Assembly (NCBI GenBank): GCA_964551735.1
Contig: CAZKEF010000046.1
Coordinates: 1-44,112 of the forward strand
Reading direction: 5' to 3'
Origin: DAOUAT01 sp964551735
Lineage (GTDB): Bacteria; Chloroflexota; Anaerolineae; CG2-30-64-16
Length of the DNA: 44,112 nucleotides
The notes under the pieces are model-generated. The model worked only from the letters and a program-made list of their open reading frames with translations. It made no database searches and was not told the DNA's origin. The translations under genes were made by a program, and so were the position numbers. This document shows positions 31,604 to 39,059 of the stretch, piece by piece. The number at the start of each line of letters is the position of its first letter. Position 1 is the first letter of the stretch.

Positions 31604-31740
31604 CGTGATGCGTGTTGCGTGTTCCGTTTTCTCTCATTGGCAGATTTGCCCAGCAATGCGACATCACGCACCACGCACCACGCACCACGCACCCCGCATC
31701 ACGCATCACGCATCACGCACCACGCACCACGCATCACGCA
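31604..31740. repeat. Heptamer inverted-repeat element between URO-D paralogs 5 and 4
   Basis: Left arm 31604-31629 (GTGATGC, GTGTTGC, GTGTTCC); centre CTCTCATTGGCAGATTTGCC then CAGCAATG, which folds as CATTG/CAATG with GGC/GCC inside; right arm 31662-31740, at least ten words of ACCACGC or ATCACGC. It is the longest arm seen and contains the TGA of paralog 5 (31734-31736). Confidence 0.9.
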
Positions 31741-32819
31741 ACTCCCAAACTCCCATACCGCCCATACTTATGCACGGCCTGGATCATCGCCACGAAATTC
31801 TCCGGCGGGATGCCGTCCATGATGCTGGTGGATGAGCCGCAGATCCAACCGCCGCCCGGCCCAAGCTTCTCGCAGTACTCCTTCACCTTCGCCTCGATCT
31901 CATCCTTCGTGCCATAGGCCAGCAGCGGCGTGTGGACGTTGCCGATCAGCGCCATCTTACCGGCCCACCGCCGCTTCACCTCGACGATGTCGTTGGATTC
32001 CGGCTCGACCGGGTGGTTGGCGTCAATGCCGATGTCGTAGAGGATGGGCAGGATGCCGTCGAGCTTGCCATCGGTGTGCATCAGCACCTTCAAGCCGTGG
32101 TCCTTGGCCGGCGCGATCAGGCGCTTCATCCGATGCGGGAAGATCTGCAGGAACATCTTCGGGCTGATGAGCAGGCCGGAGTTGTGGCCGATGTCGTCGT
32201 TCACCATCACCAGGGCCAGATCGTCGCCGAAGCGATCGATCACCGCCCGCATCACCTGCTCCTGATGCACCAGCAGGATGTCCATGAACTTTTCGACCAG
32301 GGGGCGGTTGTCGTAGAACATGTACAACGAGTCGGTCACACCGATCCCCAGCATGGCGCTGTCGAAGAACGAGGTCAGGTTGGCGATCACGCCGACGCCA
32401 GTGCCGTGGGCGGCCTTAAGATAGCGCTCCAGGTGGCGCAGTTGGTCATCCAGCGACGGCGGCGGGTCCAGCTTGCTCTCCAGATCGGCGAAGGTCTTGA
32501 TCTCGCCGTCCACGTAGTGCCTCGTCCCGTCCCCAGCCAGGCGGAAGACGTTGTTGGGTCGCCAGTTGAAGTTGCACAGCACCGCGTCCTCGCCCTGGCG
32601 CAGGGCGAACTCCACATCGTCCTCCGGCGTGATGGATTGCCCGCCCTCGGCCGCATCGCCGATCATGTAGCCCAGCTTGCGCTCCAGCACGTGTTCGTAC
32701 ACTGCCTGGCTGGTGACCCATAGCTCGATATGCGGGACGCGATCGGGCTCCTGATGGTTGAGCGCCGTCAGCAAGCGGTTGACGTTGGATTTGTCGTAGT
32801 CGTTGGTCAGGATTTGCAT
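31734..32819 (-). CDS. URO-D family protein (paralog 5), Asp variant
   Basis: A 361-residue URO-D-like protein. Start: NVNRLLTALNHQEPDRVPHI; middle: VMVNDDIGHNSGLLISPKMF; LKVLMHTDGKLDGILPILYD with His248-x-Asp250 in place of His-x-Cys; NHPVEPESNDIVEVKRRWAG; and ending GGGWICGSSTSIMDGIPPEN. GGGAGAAGC lies about 11 nt before the ATG. The final residues (GVA and TGA) are written by the heptamer repeat. It is the first URO-D of the run after the DUF4432 gene, 18 nt downstream, hence co-transcribed. Reaction unknown. Confidence 0.85.
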   Translation of the reverse strand: MQILTNDYDKSNVNRLLTALNHQEPDRVPHIELWVTSQAVYEHVLERKLGYMIGDAAEGGQSITPEDDVEFALRQGEDAVLCNFNWRPNNVFRLAGDGTRHYVDGEIKTFADLESKLDPPPSLDDQLRHLERYLKAAHGTGVGVIANLTSFFDSAMLGIGVTDSLYMFYDNRPLVEKFMDILLVHQEQVMRAVIDRFGDDLALVMVNDDIGHNSGLLISPKMFLQIFPHRMKRLIAPAKDHGLKVLMHTDGKLDGILPILYDIGIDANHPVEPESNDIVEVKRRWAGKMALIGNVHTPLLAYGTKDEIEAKVKEYCEKLGPGGGWICGSSTSIMDGIPPENFVAMIQAVHKYGRYGSLGVA

Positions 32820-32837
32820 CGGTGTCGCTTCTCCCGT

Positions 32838-33926
32838 TCAGCCAGGGATTTCCAACCCGTGTTCAGCCATCAAATGCGCGGCCTCGTCCGGGGCCAGGTA
32901 GCCCATCGCCATATCGAAGCGCACGGTCGCGCCGCCGGCCAGGCTGCGGACATTACCCTTTGCGAGCTCGGCGTGGTAGCCCTCCGGCTCCGCGGTGGCG
33001 GGCAGGCACATGCCCAGCGCGTCCTGATCGGCCGTGCGGCAGATCCAGCGGACGCCGTGGTTCAACTGGTCGGGCCGGTGCGCGATATAGTCGGCCGAGC
33101 CGTCGGGATGCACCTGCAGCGTGTGCGCCCAGCCTTGCGCATCGGCTGAGTAATCCACGAAGAAAACCACCTCGGGGTCGAAGGCCAGGCCGGGGGCCAG
33201 CACGTTGTGGCGTTCGGGATGCTCAGCCAGCTCGGCGAGGAACTCGGCGTAGCCCGGCAGCGGCTTGACGTGCGAGGGAATGCTCCGGCGCACGCGCACA
33301 TGGGCCGGGTCGCAGGCCGCGCTGTAGACCAGGCGGCCGTAGTCCACGGGCTGGAAGTTGGCGTGCGCCAGGTACATCAGGTCCATGGGCGTCTTCTTGA
33401 GGTTCGAGATCGAGATAGAAACCGTGCAGAGCGACGAGCCGGCGTAGAGCCGGACTTCGGGGCGGGCGGTGTAGTGTGCGGTGAAGGCCACGGTGTGCTC
33501 GTACTCGCCGCTCAGCGCCAGGTACGCGCCCCGGTCGTCCTCGCCCGCAACGATCCAGGCCTTTTGATAGGGCGCGTTGGGCAGCTCACCGTGCAGCGGG
33601 TGCGTGTCCGGACCGGAGGGCACCCCCATCGCCAGCGCGCCGCAGTGCATCAGGAACCCGCCGTAGGTCTCCAGGTAGGTGCGCGTGGCGTTGGGCTGGC
33701 TGAACATGGATTTCATGGTCAGGTTCCGGCCGCCGAACGCGGCCGACCAGATTTGCTGGCCCTGGAACGGCAGCAGCACCAGTTCCCCCAACTCGTTGCG
33801 CAAGCGCAGCGCGGCCACGCCGCTGTCGTAGCGGAAAACGCTGGCGGTGAACGGGCCGTGCTCGACCAACACGCGCTCGCGATCGGTGAAGAAGGCTGGT
33901 AACAGGTGCAAAAGCGTGGCAGACAT
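32838..33926 (-). CDS. DUF4432 aldose-epimerase-like protein
   Basis: A 362-residue protein matching DUF4432, a family related to aldose 1-epimerases (galactose mutarotase fold) and often linked to sugar catabolism. Visible landmarks: LVLLPFQGQQIWSAAFGGRN, ETYGGFLMHCGALAMGVPSG, THPLHGELPNAPYQKAWIVA with a His as expected for the active site, LMYLAHANFQPV, and VRWICRTADQDALGMCLPAT. GAGGTAACC precedes the ATG. It lies 44 nt downstream of the LacI gene and 18 nt upstream of URO-D paralog 5, in the same operon. A second anomer-converting enzyme beside RhaM suggests more than one sugar is handled. Substrate not known. Confidence 0.87.
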   Translation of the reverse strand: MSATLLHLLPAFFTDRERVLVEHGPFTASVFRYDSGVAALRLRNELGELVLLPFQGQQIWSAAFGGRNLTMKSMFSQPNATRTYLETYGGFLMHCGALAMGVPSGPDTHPLHGELPNAPYQKAWIVAGEDDRGAYLALSGEYEHTVAFTAHYTARPEVRLYAGSSLCTVSISISNLKKTPMDLMYLAHANFQPVDYGRLVYSAACDPAHVRVRRSIPSHVKPLPGYAEFLAELAEHPERHNVLAPGLAFDPEVVFFVDYSADAQGWAHTLQVHPDGSADYIAHRPDQLNHGVRWICRTADQDALGMCLPATAEPEGYHAELAKGNVRSLAGGATVRFDMAMGYLAPDEAAHLMAEHGLEIPG

Positions 33927-33970
33927 GGTTACCTCGGTTTCTCAGATAACGACACCGTCTGGACAACGAG

Positions 33971-35002
33971 TTATCTCGCCGCTTCCGCGCCGACAACGCG
34001 CGGCGCGCCGCTCGAGCGACGCACGATCACTTTGAACGGCAACACAACCTCCCGGCAAGGGAGGGCTTCATCGGACAGGAGCCGGTCGAACAGGATCTGC
34101 GTGGCACGTTGGCCCATGTCATATGCGGGTTGAGCCACAACAGTCAGAAACGGATCAACGGTAAATGAACCGGGGAGGAGGTCATCAAATGCGACCAGGG
34201 CGACATCTTCCGGCACTTGTAGTCCGGCATCCTGGATCGCCCGATACGCGCCGAAAGCGATGAAGTTGTTGCCGGCAAAGCAGGCTGTAGGGCGTGGGCT
34301 GCAGCGCAGGGCTTGTTCTGCCATGCGGTAGCCGCCGGCCTGGGTGTATTCGTCGTGAAAAACCAGCAGCATATCAGGGTCCAACCCGGCCTCGGCCATC
34401 GCCTGCCGGCAGCCGGCCACGCGATCCAGAGCGGTGGAAACCCCCGCAGGGCCGTTCAAAGCCGCGATGTGCCGATGCCCCAGGTCGAGCAGGAGGCGGG
34501 TCAGTTCACGCGCGCCGGCCACCGAATCGCAGCGCACCGAGTCCACCGAGCAATCGGGCACACGGCGATCCAGCACAACCACCGGGATCCCTTGCTCGTG
34601 CAGGAATGCCGTGGCCTCGGCCGAGCTGCGGGCAGGCACCAGCAGCACACCGTCCACGCGCTTTTGGGCCAGCGTGGTGAGCTGCTCCGCCTGCTTGCGC
34701 TCCGATTCGTCGGTGTTGCAGAAGATGACATTGAAGCCCTGCTCGCTGGCGGCATCTTCCACGCCGCGGGCCAGGGTGGTGAAGAAGGGGTTGGTGATGT
34801 CGGTGATCACCAGGGCCAGGGTCTTGGTCTGTTTGAAGCGGAGGCTGCGGGCCAGCGTATTGGGGACATAACCGATCTCGGCGATGGCCGCCTCGACGCG
34901 TGCACGGGTTTCCTGGCTGATGTAGCCGGAGTTGTTGATGACCCGTGACACTGTCATGGTGGAAACGCCCGCGCGCCTGGCGACGTCGCGAATGGTGGGC
35001 AT
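33971..35002 (-). CDS. LacI-family transcription regulator of the URO-D/fucose operon
   Basis: A 343-residue repressor. Helix-turn-helix TIRDVARRAGVSTMTVSRVI at residues 3-22, hinge PNTLARSLR, then a periplasmic-binding-type sensor (DITNPFFTTLARGVEDAASE, VDGVLLVPARSS, GHRHIAALNGPAGVSTALDR, CFAGNNFIAFGAYRA, VALVAFDDLLPG). The ligand is probably a free sugar. The ribosome site is weak (AGGGG). It is the first gene after a strong promoter whose -10 is covered by a 30-bp palindrome, so autorepression and control of the downstream genes is expected. Two short hairpins lie in its leader. Confidence 0.93.
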   Translation of the reverse strand: MPTIRDVARRAGVSTMTVSRVINNSGYISQETRARVEAAIAEIGYVPNTLARSLRFKQTKTLALVITDITNPFFTTLARGVEDAASEQGFNVIFCNTDESERKQAEQLTTLAQKRVDGVLLVPARSSAEATAFLHEQGIPVVVLDRRVPDCSVDSVRCDSVAGARELTRLLLDLGHRHIAALNGPAGVSTALDRVAGCRQAMAEAGLDPDMLLVFHDEYTQAGGYRMAEQALRCSPRPTACFAGNNFIAFGAYRAIQDAGLQVPEDVALVAFDDLLPGSFTVDPFLTVVAQPAYDMGQRATQILFDRLLSDEALPCREVVLPFKVIVRRSSGAPRVVGAEAAR

Positions 35003-35022
35003 CGGTCACACCCCTATAAGGC

Positions 35023-35061
35023 CCTGAGAAGTTCAACTTCTCAGGGAAGTTGAACTTCTCA
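35023..35061. repeat. Paired short palindromes in the LacI leader
   Basis: CCTGAGAAGTT and AACTTCTCAGG form a near-perfect hairpin (35023-35045), followed by the palindrome GAAGTTGAACTTC (35046-35058). The same GAAGTTSAACTTC words recur at 35201-35234. Being in the 5' leader of the regulator, they may affect its translation or message stability. Confidence 0.8.
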
Positions 35062-35078
35062 TCTCTTGTATCTCTCCC

Positions 35079-35134
35079 TGTTATGCGTAACACATGTTAC
35101 GCATAACATACCACAACAAAGAGGAGCTTGTCAA
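35079..35134 (-). promoter_or_regulatory. Sigma-70-type promoter with overlapping LacI-type operator
   Basis: On the minus strand TTGACA (35134-35129), 18 nt spacer, TATGTT (35110-35105). Positions 35079-35108 form a perfect palindrome with 14-bp arms, TGTTATGCGTAACA and TGTTACGCATAACA, around CA. The palindrome overlaps the last four bases of the -10 and the expected transcription start, so a bound repressor would block the promoter. The regulator encoded next (33971-35002) is the natural candidate. Confidence 0.82.
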
Positions 35135-35198
35135 GTGAGAGAAACAGAAGAAAAACAAGAAGAAGCTGAACTCCTCCGCCGGGTTCAGGTTCAGGAGT

Positions 35199-36719
35199 TC
35201 AGAAGTTCAACTTCTCCGAAGAAGTCGAACTTCTTTCCACCACCGCCCAATACGCCCCCTGAAACTGCGGCAGCAGCCCCGCGTACTGCACCTGCCGCGC
35301 CGGATCCGGCTGTTCGGCCGCATGAGTGCGCACGAACTGCTGCGCCACGCTGAAATCGGGGTAGAGCCCCACCCCCACCCCACCGGCGATGGCCGCGCCC
35401 AGCGAGGTCGCCTCCGCCAGCAGGTCGGGCAGCAGGATGGGCAGGCCCAGCACGTCGGCCAGGATCTGCCGCCAGAGGGGCAGCCGCGCGCCGCCGCCGA
35501 TCAAGCGCATGGCGGGGATGGTCGCGCCCTGGGACCGGAGCGCGTCCAGGATCAGCCGCAGGTTGAGCGCCACTCCTTCCAGCACCGCGCGCGCGAGCTC
35601 GGCCCGGCCGTGGGCCATGCTCAGGCCGATGAACGCGCCGCGCGCGCCCGCGTCCCAATACGGGCTGCGTTCGCCCATCAGGTAGGGCAGGAAGAGCAGG
35701 CCATCCGCGCCGGGCGGGACGAGGGCAGCCGCAGCAGCCAGCTCATCGTACAACCGGCCGTCCGCCTCGCCCCGCAACAGCCGCTCGAACCAGTCCAGTG
35801 CGCCGCCCGCGGCCTGCATGGCGCCCAGGGGGAAATAGAGCGCCGGGTCCAGGTGCGCCAGGTTAAAGGTGCGCATCCCGGGGTCGAACAGCGGCCGCTC
35901 GGCCACCACCGCCATCCACGCCGAGGAGCCGATGTAGGTGTACGCGTCCCCCGGCGCGAGCGCGCCCGCGCCCACCGTGGCGCACGCGCCGTCACCCCCG
36001 CCGATGACCACCGGTGTGCCGGCCAGCAGCCCGGTCAGCCCCGCGACCTCCGGGGTCACATGGCCGATGACCGTGGCCGAGGGATAGATCGGCGGCAGCT
36101 TGGCTACATCAAGCCCGGCCGCCTGGGCCATGTCGGCCGCCCAGGCCCGTGCGTCCAGGTCGAACAGGTTGGTGTTGGAGGCGTCGGAGTAGTCGGTGGC
36201 CATGACACCAGTCAACAGAAACGCGGCGTAGTCCTTGGCCTGAAGAAAGAAGCGCGTTGCCGCGTAAATCTCGGGCTGATGGCTCTGGATCCACAGCAGC
36301 TTGGCGGCCGTACACGATGGGGTCGCCCGGTTGCCGGTGATGCGGTAGACGTGTGCCGCGCCGCAGCGCTCGGCCAGCAGATCAGCTTCGGCGGTCGCGC
36401 GCTGGTCGGCCCAGATGATGGCGGACCGCAACGGCTCGCCGGCCGCGTCCACGGGCAGCGCACCGTTCATCATACCGCTAAAGCTGATGGCTGCGATGTC
36501 GCGGGGGTTGATGTTCTCAGCCGCCAGCACCCGCCGCGTGCCCTGGATGACCGCGCGACGCCAGTCGGCCGGATCCTGCTCGGCCCAGGCGGGGTGCGGG
36601 TAGGCGGTGACATACGGCTCGAACGCGGACGCGACGGCCGCGCCGGTCGCCGCGTCGAACAGGGTGACCTTGTTGCCGGTGGTGCCCAGGTCGTGGGCGA
36701 GGATGCAAGTGGTGGTCAT
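35199..36719 (-). CDS. FGGY-family carbohydrate kinase, xylulokinase-like
   Basis: A 506-residue sugar kinase. Phosphate-1 loop LAHDLGTTGNKVTLFDAATG, ISFSGMMNGALPVD, SAIIWADQRATAEADLL, GGGDGACATVGAGALAPGDA with the catalytic Asp, YIGSSAWMAVV and the adenosine motif MRLIGGGARLPLWRQILADV with LAEATSLGAAIAGG. The pattern is nearest xylulokinase, but specificity in this family shifts easily; with FucI and RhaA present the substrate may be L-fuculose or another ketose. AAGGTAAG lies about 12 nt before the ATG. The C-terminal nine residues are written by a palindromic repeat. It lies between the RbsB-type gene and the LacI promoter and could belong to the importer operon upstream. Confidence 0.87.
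   Translation of the reverse strand: MTTTCILAHDLGTTGNKVTLFDAATGAAVASAFEPYVTAYPHPAWAEQDPADWRRAVIQGTRRVLAAENINPRDIAAISFSGMMNGALPVDAAGEPLRSAIIWADQRATAEADLLAERCGAAHVYRITGNRATPSCTAAKLLWIQSHQPEIYAATRFFLQAKDYAAFLLTGVMATDYSDASNTNLFDLDARAWAADMAQAAGLDVAKLPPIYPSATVIGHVTPEVAGLTGLLAGTPVVIGGGDGACATVGAGALAPGDAYTYIGSSAWMAVVAERPLFDPGMRTFNLAHLDPALYFPLGAMQAAGGALDWFERLLRGEADGRLYDELAAAAALVPPGADGLLFLPYLMGERSPYWDAGARGAFIGLSMAHGRAELARAVLEGVALNLRLILDALRSQGATIPAMRLIGGGARLPLWRQILADVLGLPILLPDLLAEATSLGAAIAGGVGVGLYPDFSVAQQFVRTHAAEQPDPARQVQYAGLLPQFQGAYWAVVERSSTSSEKLNF
35201..35234. repeat. Two AGAAGTT-type palindromes at the end of the FGGY kinase gene
   Basis: AGAAGTTCAACTTCT (35201-35215) and AGAAGTCGAACTTCT (35220-35234) are tandem palindromes related to those at 35023. 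They encode the last residues of the kinase (STSSEKLNF), and the stop codon at 35199-35201 abuts the first. Confidence 0.85.
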
Positions 36720-36988
36720 AGGCCACTCTTACCTTGTCCTTCTCGGAAGGCGAATCTATCACACAATTCTCATTTTGAGAAGGAGAAATCAGCCAGAGAA
36801 GAAAAGCAGCAAAAGCAAAGGGGCCGCCCCGTTTTCGTTGGACAGCCCCCTCCTGAACTTACTCTCCGGCACGATCAGGCTCAGCCCATCACAGATCTCA
36901 CGCAAAGGCGCAAAGCCGCCAAGATAAGACAAGGGTTCTTTGCGGTCTTGGCGTCTTTGCGTGAGCTGGAATCGTGATCTGCTGAGGC
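36720..36988. other. 269-nt gap with repeat and possible operator
   Basis: No gene is seen. TTCTCATTTTGAGAA (36767-36781) is a small palindrome near the kinase start that could be an operator. GGGGCCGCCCC (36820-36830) is a further short palindrome. The rest is mostly the inverted repeat described separately. Confidence 0.5.
36899..36966. repeat. Inverted repeat, CTCACGCAAAGGCGCAAAG type
   Basis: CTCACGCAAAGGCGCAAAG with CCGCCAAG at the left is matched by CTTGGCGTCTTTGCGTGAG at the right, with smaller complementary words in between. It lies 22 nt past the RbsB-type stop on the minus strand and may work as a 3' hairpin. Confidence 0.8.
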
Positions 36989-37951
36989 TCAATCGTATAA
37001 CAGCGGCTTCATCTCTTCCGAGTCAATGTTGGTCTTGTCCCACCACTTGAACCCGGTGTCAATGTTCTTCGCCACGGTCTCGCCCTTGATGGCCTTGACG
37101 CAGGCTTCGACAGCCTTGTAGCCGATGCCGACCGGGTCCTGGGTGATCGCACCCTGCATGGTGCCATCGCGCACAGCGTCCTTCTGGATCTTGCCGGCGT
37201 CGTAGCCGATCACGACGAGCTTGCCGACCATGTTGAGCTCGCGGACCGCATTGATCACGCCGACGGCGGAACCTTCATTAGCGCCGAAGAAGCCCTTCAG
37301 GTCCGGGTTCGCCTGCATGATCGCCTTGGCCAGGTCGGTGGACTTGGCATGATCGCCGCCACCGTACTGGACGTCCACGATCTGGATGTTCGGATATTTT
37401 TCCTTGATCCGGTTGACGAAGCCATCGCGCCGGCCGATGCCGGTCGCGCTGGTCTGGTCGTGCACGATGACTGCAACCTTGCCCGCCCCGCCGATGAGCT
37501 CCGCCATCTTGTCCGCAGCATAACCGGCCGCAGCCAGGTTGTCGGTGGATGCCGTCGCAACGGGGATGTCGCTGTCCACGCCGGAGTCGAAGCCGACGAC
37601 CGGGATGTTGGCGGCCTTCGCCTTCTCCAACTGCGGGATCAGCGCCTTGCTGTCCAGGGCGGCCAGGGCCAGGCACTTGGGATTCTTGGCCAGCGCCGCT
37701 TCCACCATTTCGAGCTGCTTGTCAACCTGGGACTCCGATTCGGGGCCTTCGAACGTGATCTTGACGTTCAGATCCTTAGCGGCGGTCTCGGCGCCCTGCT
37801 TGACAGCTTGCCAGAACTGGTGCTGGAAGCCCTTGGAGATCACGGGGATGTAGGTTTCCCCGCCAGCGGCCGGCTGGCCGGCCGGAGCGCACGCGGTCAG
37901 CATCGCTGCGATGACCACCAGCGCCAATACGATCGGGAACAACTTCTTCAT
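36989..37951 (-). CDS. Ribose-type sugar-binding lipoprotein (RbsB family)
   Basis: A 320-residue secreted lipoprotein. Signal MKKLFPIVLALVVIAAMLTA ends at Cys21. The mature domain follows RbsB: YIPVISKGFQHQFWQAVKQG, CLALAALDSKALIPQLEKAK, VGFDSGVDSDIPVATASTDN, VIVHDQTSATGIGRRDGFVN, KGFFGANEGSAVGVINAVRE, VIGYDAGKIQKDAVRDGTMQ and ITQDPVGIGYKAVEA. It is a single domain, unlike the duplicated receptor at 3.8 kb. GAAGGAGAAGCACT precedes the ATG. It is third in the operon LacI, RbsA, RbsC, RbsB. The ligand cannot be read from sequence. Confidence 0.94.
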   Translation of the reverse strand: MKKLFPIVLALVVIAAMLTACAPAGQPAAGGETYIPVISKGFQHQFWQAVKQGAETAAKDLNVKITFEGPESESQVDKQLEMVEAALAKNPKCLALAALDSKALIPQLEKAKAANIPVVGFDSGVDSDIPVATASTDNLAAAGYAADKMAELIGGAGKVAVIVHDQTSATGIGRRDGFVNRIKEKYPNIQIVDVQYGGGDHAKSTDLAKAIMQANPDLKGFFGANEGSAVGVINAVRELNMVGKLVVIGYDAGKIQKDAVRDGTMQGAITQDPVGIGYKAVEACVKAIKGETVAKNIDTGFKWWDKTNIDSEEMKPLLYD

Positions 37952-38022
37952 AGTGCTTCTCCTTCCGATAGGGTGTAGGTTTATTGTAAGCCCGCGATCA
38001 GGGCTAACAATCGAGATGAGTC

Positions 38023-38069
38023 TCGTTGAACAAACCAGGTTTCTGCGAGAAACCCGGTTTGTTCAACGA
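38023..38069. repeat. Palindromic element abutting the RbsC stop codon
   Basis: TCGTTGAACAAACC (38023-38036) pairs perfectly with GGTTTGTTCAACGA (38056-38069), enclosing a second stem AGGTTTCT/AGAAACC. It ends directly at the TGA of the permease (38070-38072). It shares the AGGTTTCTGC core with the element at 41881. Confidence 0.9.
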
Positions 38070-39059
38070 TCACTTCGCGCGGCGGCGCATAATATCGGCG
38101 TAGACGGCGCCGATGACGATGACCCCTGTAACTACCATTTGCCACTCTTGCGGCACAGCCATAATGCGCAGGCCGTTGATCAGCGTGCTCATGATGAATG
38201 CGCCAATAATGGTGCCCAGGATGGTGCCCTCGCCGCCGCTGAGGGATGTGCCGCCGATCACCACCGCAGCGATGGCGTCGAGCTCGTAGCCGGCGCCCAA
38301 CGCAGGCTGCGCCGAATTGAGGCGTGAGGCCATCAATACCCCACCCAGACCGGCGAAGAAACCACAGAGCGTATAGACGCCCATCTTCCAGGCGTCCACG
38401 TTCACGCCTGAAAGACGGGTCGCCTCCTCGTTGCTGCCGATGGCGAAAGTGTAACGCCCCAGGATCGTCTTACCCAGGATCAGGCTGGCGACAATCGCGG
38501 CCCCGAACAAGATGAACACCGCGTTGGGGACATTGACCCCAGGAATGATGTTGCCCATCGCGATCTTGTTGAACGCTGGTGTGTCCACCAGGTAGATGGG
38601 CTTAGACTTGGAAAGGATTAAGGATAGGCCCTTGGTTGCCATCATCATGCCCAAGGTCGCGATGAAAGGCGGGACTTTCATCTTGGCGATGGCAAAGCCG
38701 TTCACCAGGCCGCAGGCCCCGCCCGCCAGCAAGCCACCGAGCACCCCCACCGGCACGGGCAGCCCCAGGTCCACGATGAACACACCGCTCATCACTGCGG
38801 CGAAGGTCATCACGGTGCCGATGGACAGGTCAATGCCTGCCGTGATAATCACGAAAGTGACGCCCAAAGCCAGAACGCCGTTGACCGCGGTGGAGAGCAG
38901 AATCGCCACGATATTCGTGCCCTGGCGGAAATAAGGGGAGGCGATCCAGAAGAACACGAAGATCACGATCAAACCGGCAAAGGCCAATATGGTTTGCATG
39001 GCCTCGGGGCGAATCAGGGTTCGTTTGGTGGTCGTCGAAATGGTCGCTTTCGTGGTCAT
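38070..39059 (-). CDS. Ribose-type sugar ABC transporter permease (RbsC family)
   Basis: A 329-residue membrane protein of the RbsC family with about nine membrane segments after a charged N-terminus. Signatures: TAGIDLSIGTVMTFAAVMSG, KMKVPPFIATLGMMMATKGL and AAVVIGGTSLSGGEGTILG. Its ATG overlaps the RbsA stop by 4 nt (ATGA). A palindromic hairpin follows the stop at once, in the gap before the binding-protein gene; such hairpins can stabilise the upstream message and set different expression of permease and receptor. A single permease gene here implies a homodimeric channel, in contrast to the two-permease system at 6-8 kb. Confidence 0.94.
   Translation of the reverse strand: MTTKATISTTTKRTLIRPEAMQTILAFAGLIVIFVFFWIASPYFRQGTNIVAILLSTAVNGVLALGVTFVIITAGIDLSIGTVMTFAAVMSGVFIVDLGLPVPVGVLGGLLAGGACGLVNGFAIAKMKVPPFIATLGMMMATKGLSLILSKSKPIYLVDTPAFNKIAMGNIIPGVNVPNAVFILFGAAIVASLILGKTILGRYTFAIGSNEEATRLSGVNVDAWKMGVYTLCGFFAGLGGVLMASRLNSAQPALGAGYELDAIAAVVIGGTSLSGGEGTILGTIIGAFIMSTLINGLRIMAVPQEWQMVVTGVIVIGAVYADIMRRRAK

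Noticed and set aside
31604..31740. CRISPR or simple microsatellite explanation of the heptamer arrays
   Set aside because: No spacers exist, and the words occur as complementary arms around a shared centre, which a simple microsatellite does not explain.
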